In this document: positions 60,354 through 64,000 of the stretch, piece by piece
Layout of the letters: each line of letters opens with the position of its first letter
Position numbering within the stretch: the first letter of the stretch is position 1
Assembly: GCF_042693015.1 (NCBI RefSeq)
Contig: NZ_CP170544.1
Coordinates: 3,100,001 to 3,164,000, forward strand
Reading direction: 5' to 3'
Source: Sphingomonas_E sp042693015
GTDB taxonomy: Bacteria > Pseudomonadota > Alphaproteobacteria > Sphingomonadales > Sphingomonadaceae
Length of the DNA stretch: 64,000 nucleotides
Position numbers and translations under genes: made by a program
Notes under the pieces: model-generated
The model's input: only the letters and a program-made list of their open reading frames with translations
Database searches by the model: none
What the model was told of the DNA's origin: nothing

Positions 60354-61580
60354 GTGGCCAGTGTGTCCGAGCCAGTTAGCCACGCGATGGAAGACGTCAG
60401 AACGCCCGCGCGCGGCTTCGCTCCGCTTGCGGCGCTGCTGACTGGCCAACGCCTTCCTGCGATCGCCGCAAGACTTGGTATTGCCCTCGCCCGGCGGCGC
60501 GGACGGCCCTGGCGGCTCTTCAAGACCGTGATCGTGGCGCGCCACGCCGATGTTGCCGAAGCGCTGCGCCGCGATGTGGATTTCATCATCGCGCCCGTCA
60601 ACGAGGCGAAGATCGAGGCAGTCAACGGCCCGTTCGTGCTGGGTATGGATCGATCCGACCGGCTGGAGCGCGAGCGCCACGCCCTCTACGCCGCATTGCA
60701 AGAAGTGGATGTCGCAGCCCTGGCGGCGCGGATGCGCGAACGCATGAACAACCGCCTGGCGGGGCTGGGCGAGAATTTCGACGCGATCAGCGACTATGCC
60801 CGGCCACTCGCCGCGGCAACGGCGATGGACCTGTTCGGCATCGCCCCGAAAGACGAGGCACTCTTTGCCGAGGTTGCGCGGGCGATCTTCGCGCACACTT
60901 TCCTGAACCCAGGCAATCAAAAGCCGATCGAGCGCCGCGCACTCGCCGCGGCTCCCATCCTGCGCCAATGGCTCGGCGACGAGATCGCCGCCCGGCGCCG
61001 TCGTGGCGAGACGGGGCAGGATTATATGGGTCGCCTCCTCGCCCGTGCGGATCTCGACGATGACGGTGTGCGACGGACATTGGGCGGCATGCTGGTCGGC
61101 AGCATCGACACGACCGTCACGGCCTTGGCCAAGATCCTGATCGTCGCCGTCAACACTCCGCCACTACGGAATGCACTGGCCTCTGCGTGGAACAGAGGCG
61201 AGGACATATATGGCCTCTGCCTTGAAGCGCTGCGGCGCTGGCCGCATAACCCGCTCGTCCTGCGGAACGTCGCGGCCGACACAAAGCTTGCCGGAACGAC
61301 TGTCCGTGCCGGCGATCGGGTGGCGCTCTGGACGCAAGCCGCGATGCTTGATCCCGAGGCATTCCCGGACCCCGGCCTGATCCGCCCCGATCGGTCGTGG
61401 GGAAGCTATCTCCATTTCGGCGGAGGACTCCATCCTTGCGCGGGGCGACGTATCAACGCGCAACAACTCCCGTTGCTCGTCGGTCCGTTGCTCGCCCGGG
61501 GGGTGCGCCGCAACGGCGCGCTCCGCTGGGCCGGACCATTTCCGGATCATCTCCCCATCAGACTTGCGGAGCCTGCATGA
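60354..61580 (+). CDS. Cytochrome P450
   Basis: A 408-residue P450 (GTG start; ATG 60387 is an alternative). The heme-thiolate signature is present as FGGGLHPCAGRRI near residue 362. The K-helix ExxR is in LEALRRWPHNP, and the I-helix oxygen-activation region reads MLVGSIDTTVT, with Gly-Ser-Ile-Asp-Thr where A-G-x-D-T is usual. A redox partner is not encoded nearby. The stop overlaps the ATG of a DyP-peroxidase-like gene by 4 bp, so the two are translationally coupled. Substrate unknown. Confidence 0.9.
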   Translation: MASVSEPVSHAMEDVRTPARGFAPLAALLTGQRLPAIAARLGIALARRRGRPWRLFKTVIVARHADVAEALRRDVDFIIAPVNEAKIEAVNGPFVLGMDRSDRLERERHALYAALQEVDVAALAARMRERMNNRLAGLGENFDAISDYARPLAAATAMDLFGIAPKDEALFAEVARAIFAHTFLNPGNQKPIERRALAAAPILRQWLGDEIAARRRRGETGQDYMGRLLARADLDDDGVRRTLGGMLVGSIDTTVTALAKILIVAVNTPPLRNALASAWNRGEDIYGLCLEALRRWPHNPLVLRNVAADTKLAGTTVRAGDRVALWTQAAMLDPEAFPDPGLIRPDRSWGSYLHFGGGLHPCAGRRINAQQLPLLVGPLLARGVRRNGALRWAGPFPDHLPIRLAEPA

Positions 61581-64000
61581 CCGTCCAGTCCATGGTCACG
61601 ATCGTCGCGCCGATCCCGCGCCCGGCTGTCGTCGAAGCGCGACGGCTGATCGAAGCGCTCGGCAACCCGGCGACGCCAGCAATCCGGCAAGCGATCGCAC
61701 CGGATGTGGAGAGTGCCTTCCTCCATTTTGCCAGCCTGCATGCGATCGAAGGCAGCGATCAGACATCGGGCTTTCTGGTGCTGGAATTCTCCGCCGACAG
61801 ATCGCCCGCCGAAGCCATACGCCTTGTGGCAACCCGGCTAGGCGAGGCGCTGCGCCCGATCTTCGCGCTTTCCCCCGATTGGCGTCGCAATGACGATGCC
61901 GAGATCTTCATGACCAACCACCGCGTCGAGATCGGCCATCGGATCTTCGACACTGTCGGCCTCGCCTTCTGCGGCACGCCGGGCAAGTCCGTCCCTGTCA
62001 TCGACCAGGAGGAGCGCCTGGCGCGGCGGATCGCGACATTGCTGGAACGGCAGCCTGCCGGCCTCTCGCCGCTCAGACGCCTCCATGATGTGCGTCGCAC
62101 GCTTGGCGACGATGAACGCTGGCAATGGGCACTGGAGCCCGCATCGCCGCCGATTGCCGCTCCGGCCTCCCAGCCGACGACCGGCGACAAGATCCGCGCG
62201 CTCGCTGTTCCCTTTCTTACTACCTTCGCCTGGCCGCTGCTGCTTTTGCTTGTGCCATTGGGGGCGTGGCTGCTGTGGCCCGAAAGCTGGGTCTGGCAGG
62301 CGCATCAGCCGATGGCGGCCGGCGATTGGGTGCGCGCCGCCATCCAGATCCTCTGGTTCGTCTTCAAGATCCTGTGCTTCGCTGGCGCGGGTCTGGCGCT
62401 TGCGCTGGCACTGTCCTATTTCGCGCTCCGCCGCGCCGAGAAGAGCGACTGGCTTTCGGAGCGCGCGCCTGACGCCCAGGAACTCGCGGCGATCTTCGCC
62501 CGCGAAAATGCCGACGGCCATGTCCAGAACCACATGGTGTCGCACACCGTGCTCAAGCCCGGACTGCTCCGTAAACTGACGGTCCGGCTGGCCTTCTTCG
62601 CGATCTCAAGGCTCACTGCGCTCAATCCCAAGCCGGGCCATCTGAACGATATCGGCACGATCCATTTCGCCCGCTGGATCAACCTGCCGGGCACGCGCGA
62701 TTTCCTCTTTTTCTCCAACTATGGCGGCAGCTGGGAGAGCTATCTCGAAGATTTCATCACCAAGGCGCATCAGGGCCTGACCGCGATATGGTCGAACACG
62801 GTTGGCTTTCCCCACACGCGCAACCTGTTCGCCGATGGCGCGACCGATGGCGAACGCTTCAAGCGCTATGCGCGCCAGTCGATGCTCCATACGCCCTTCT
62901 GGTATTGCGCCTATCCGCGACTTACGACCGCCAATATCCGCACCAACAGCCTTATCCGCCGCGGGCTGGCCTCTGCCATGAGCGAGGATGAGGCGGTGCG
63001 GTGGCTGGCCCTGTTCGGCTCCATGCCGCGCCCGAAGGACAAGCTGGAGACGACACAGATCCAGAGCCTCGTGTTCGGCGGGCTGGGCTTCAAGCCCTAT
63101 GGCGAATTCGTCACGATCGAACTTGGTGCCGACAGGAGCGCCAATCGCGCCTGGCTTACAGCCGCGATGCCCGACATCGCCTTCAACGATGGCCGTTACG
63201 CCCAGGCGCCCGCCGTGCTGACTTTGGCGGCAACCGCATCGGGGCTGGAGAAGCTGGGGCTGCCGCCGCAGGGGCTTGCCACCTTCCCGCACGCCTTCAC
63301 CGCGGGCATGGCTGGGCCGGGCCGCGATCGCATCCTCGGCGACATCGGCGAAAATGCGCCGGAAAACTGGTGGTGGGCAGATAAGGGCGCGGACCTGGCC
63401 TTGCTGATCTATGGTGACAGCGATGATGCGGTGGCGTCGCTCATGAGCCGGATCGAAACGCTTTGTCAGGTTCATGGCGGACGGTTCGGTCATCAGATCC
63501 GGCTTACGCCCGTCGGCAAGACCGTCAGCGACCGCATCGAACCCTTCGGCTTTGTCGATGGCGTGTCGCAGCCGGCGATCCGCGGCACCTATCGAGGCCT
63601 CAGAAATTCCGACCCGATCCATCTCGTCGAACCGGGCGAGTTCGTACTCGGTTATCCCGACAATCGCGGCAACGTGCCCCCGGGGCCGACACTCGACGCG
63701 AGCTTCGATGCGGATCTGAGACTGCCGATTGCCGGTCAGGACCAGGGCTTTTCGGAGTGCATCGCGGAAAATCCCCGGATGATCGGGCATAATGGCAGCT
63801 TCCTGGTGATCCGGCAGCTCGAACAGCATGTCGATCGTTTCCAGGCCTATTGCGAGGCCGAAGGCGAGCGCCTCGCCCCGCATGTTGCTGACCTGCCGCT
63901 CGATCACGAGCGCGGACTTGCCGACTATGTCGGCGCCAAGCTGATCGGCCGCTGGAAGGACGGATCGTCGCTGGTCCGCTTCCCCTATGTCTCCGCCACC
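61577..64000 (+). CDS. Membrane-anchored DyP-type peroxidase-like protein, truncated by window end
   Basis: The 808 codons visible run without a stop to the window edge. Residues 1-200 are a soluble region of no recognised family. Two strong helices follow, near residues 215-235 (VPFLTTFAWPLLLLLVPLGAW) and 255-282. A long domain then ends in a DyP-type heme peroxidase core: EPFGFVDGVSQPAIRG near residue 660 (GxxDG signature) and NGSFLVIRQLEQHVDRF further on. The proximal heme ligand is probably beyond the window. It is coupled to the P450 by a 4-bp overlap, which suggests a joint oxidation or H2O2-linked function. Confidence 0.85.
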   Translation, partial: MTVQSMVTIVAPIPRPAVVEARRLIEALGNPATPAIRQAIAPDVESAFLHFASLHAIEGSDQTSGFLVLEFSADRSPAEAIRLVATRLGEALRPIFALSPDWRRNDDAEIFMTNHRVEIGHRIFDTVGLAFCGTPGKSVPVIDQEERLARRIATLLERQPAGLSPLRRLHDVRRTLGDDERWQWALEPASPPIAAPASQPTTGDKIRALAVPFLTTFAWPLLLLLVPLGAWLLWPESWVWQAHQPMAAGDWVRAAIQILWFVFKILCFAGAGLALALALSYFALRRAEKSDWLSERAPDAQELAAIFARENADGHVQNHMVSHTVLKPGLLRKLTVRLAFFAISRLTALNPKPGHLNDIGTIHFARWINLPGTRDFLFFSNYGGSWESYLEDFITKAHQGLTAIWSNTVGFPHTRNLFADGATDGERFKRYARQSMLHTPFWYCAYPRLTTANIRTNSLIRRGLASAMSEDEAVRWLALFGSMPRPKDKLETTQIQSLVFGGLGFKPYGEFVTIELGADRSANRAWLTAAMPDIAFNDGRYAQAPAVLTLAATASGLEKLGLPPQGLATFPHAFTAGMAGPGRDRILGDIGENAPENWWWADKGADLALLIYGDSDDAVASLMSRIETLCQVHGGRFGHQIRLTPVGKTVSDRIEPFGFVDGVSQPAIRGTYRGLRNSDPIHLVEPGEFVLGYPDNRGNVPPGPTLDASFDADLRLPIAGQDQGFSECIAENPRMIGHNGSFLVIRQLEQHVDRFQAYCEAEGERLAPHVADLPLDHERGLADYVGAKLIGRWKDGSSLVRFPYVSAT

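Noticed and set aside
1..64000. CRISPR arrays, rRNA, tRNA, complete insertion sequences
   Set aside because: No regularly spaced repeats, rRNA-like stretches, cloverleaf sequences or transposase genes with inverted ends were recognised on either strand.

Overview
The window is high-GC DNA, by eye about 64-65%, whose proteins look like those of an alphaproteobacterial sphingomonad (Sphingomonas, Sphingobium or Novosphingobium relatives). Pointers are sphingomonad-style TonB-dependent receptors, PaoABC-type aldehyde oxidoreductase genes, and dense metal-resistance islands of the kind seen on sphingomonad megaplasmids and chromids. No rRNA, tRNA, CRISPR array or complete insertion sequence was recognised. 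Identifications rest on motif reading only, because no database search was possible.

1-8.8 kb holds divalent-cation efflux genes. A CzcC/CzcB-type outer-membrane factor and adaptor (adaptor cut by the left edge), a His-rich periplasmic protein, two short CDF transporters, a CadR/PbrR-type MerR regulator, a SAM methyltransferase, a MAPEG membrane protein and a cytochrome c-FTR1 permease resembling PbrT lie together. Three MerR-type operators of nearly identical sequence (3387-3405, 3827-3845, 7731-7749) tie most of them into one predicted regulon.

8.9-23.2 kb is an almost unbroken minus-strand copper/silver block. In transcription order it reads: CnrY-like, CnrX-like sensor, ECF sigma factor, multicopper oxidase CopA, CopB, PepSY protein, DUF305, CopG (DUF411), DmeF, two small secreted proteins, CusC, CusB, CusA, CusF. 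Divergent from it are CopC, CopD, a Cu(I) P-type ATPase and CueR. Three sites with the same TGAGGGAT-N13-GCGTA arrangement and identical spacing precede the sigma operon, copA and copC. They look like promoters of the local ECF sigma factor. A two-gene cassette of unnamed small secreted proteins occurs twice in inverted orientation, on either side of the cus genes.

27.6-31.2 kb is an arsenic operon: arsR, LMW-PTP-type arsC, glutaredoxin-type arsC, acr3, arsN2, arsH. It is followed by about 0.9 kb of lower-GC, gene-poor DNA that may be an island junction.

32.0-44.3 kb is a minus-strand catabolic cluster: an N-acyl-D-amino-acid-deacylase-type amidohydrolase, two MFS transporters, SDR, acetoacetate-decarboxylase-fold protein, Rieske oxygenase, LysR regulator, ACMSD-type amidohydrolase and TonB receptor. 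Its substrate is unknown.

44.8-64.0 kb carries redox genes on the plus strand. They are a cNMP-binding, thioredoxin-reductase-like flavoprotein with a UBP zinc-finger partner; a secreted VOC protein; a flavin amine oxidase with a CPA1 antiporter; a flavin monooxygenase, DCC-family protein and saccharopine-dehydrogenase-like/DUF4166 operon; paoABC; an M28 peptidase; a TonB-receptor 3' remnant; and a cytochrome P450 overlapping a membrane-anchored DyP-type peroxidase that runs off the right edge.
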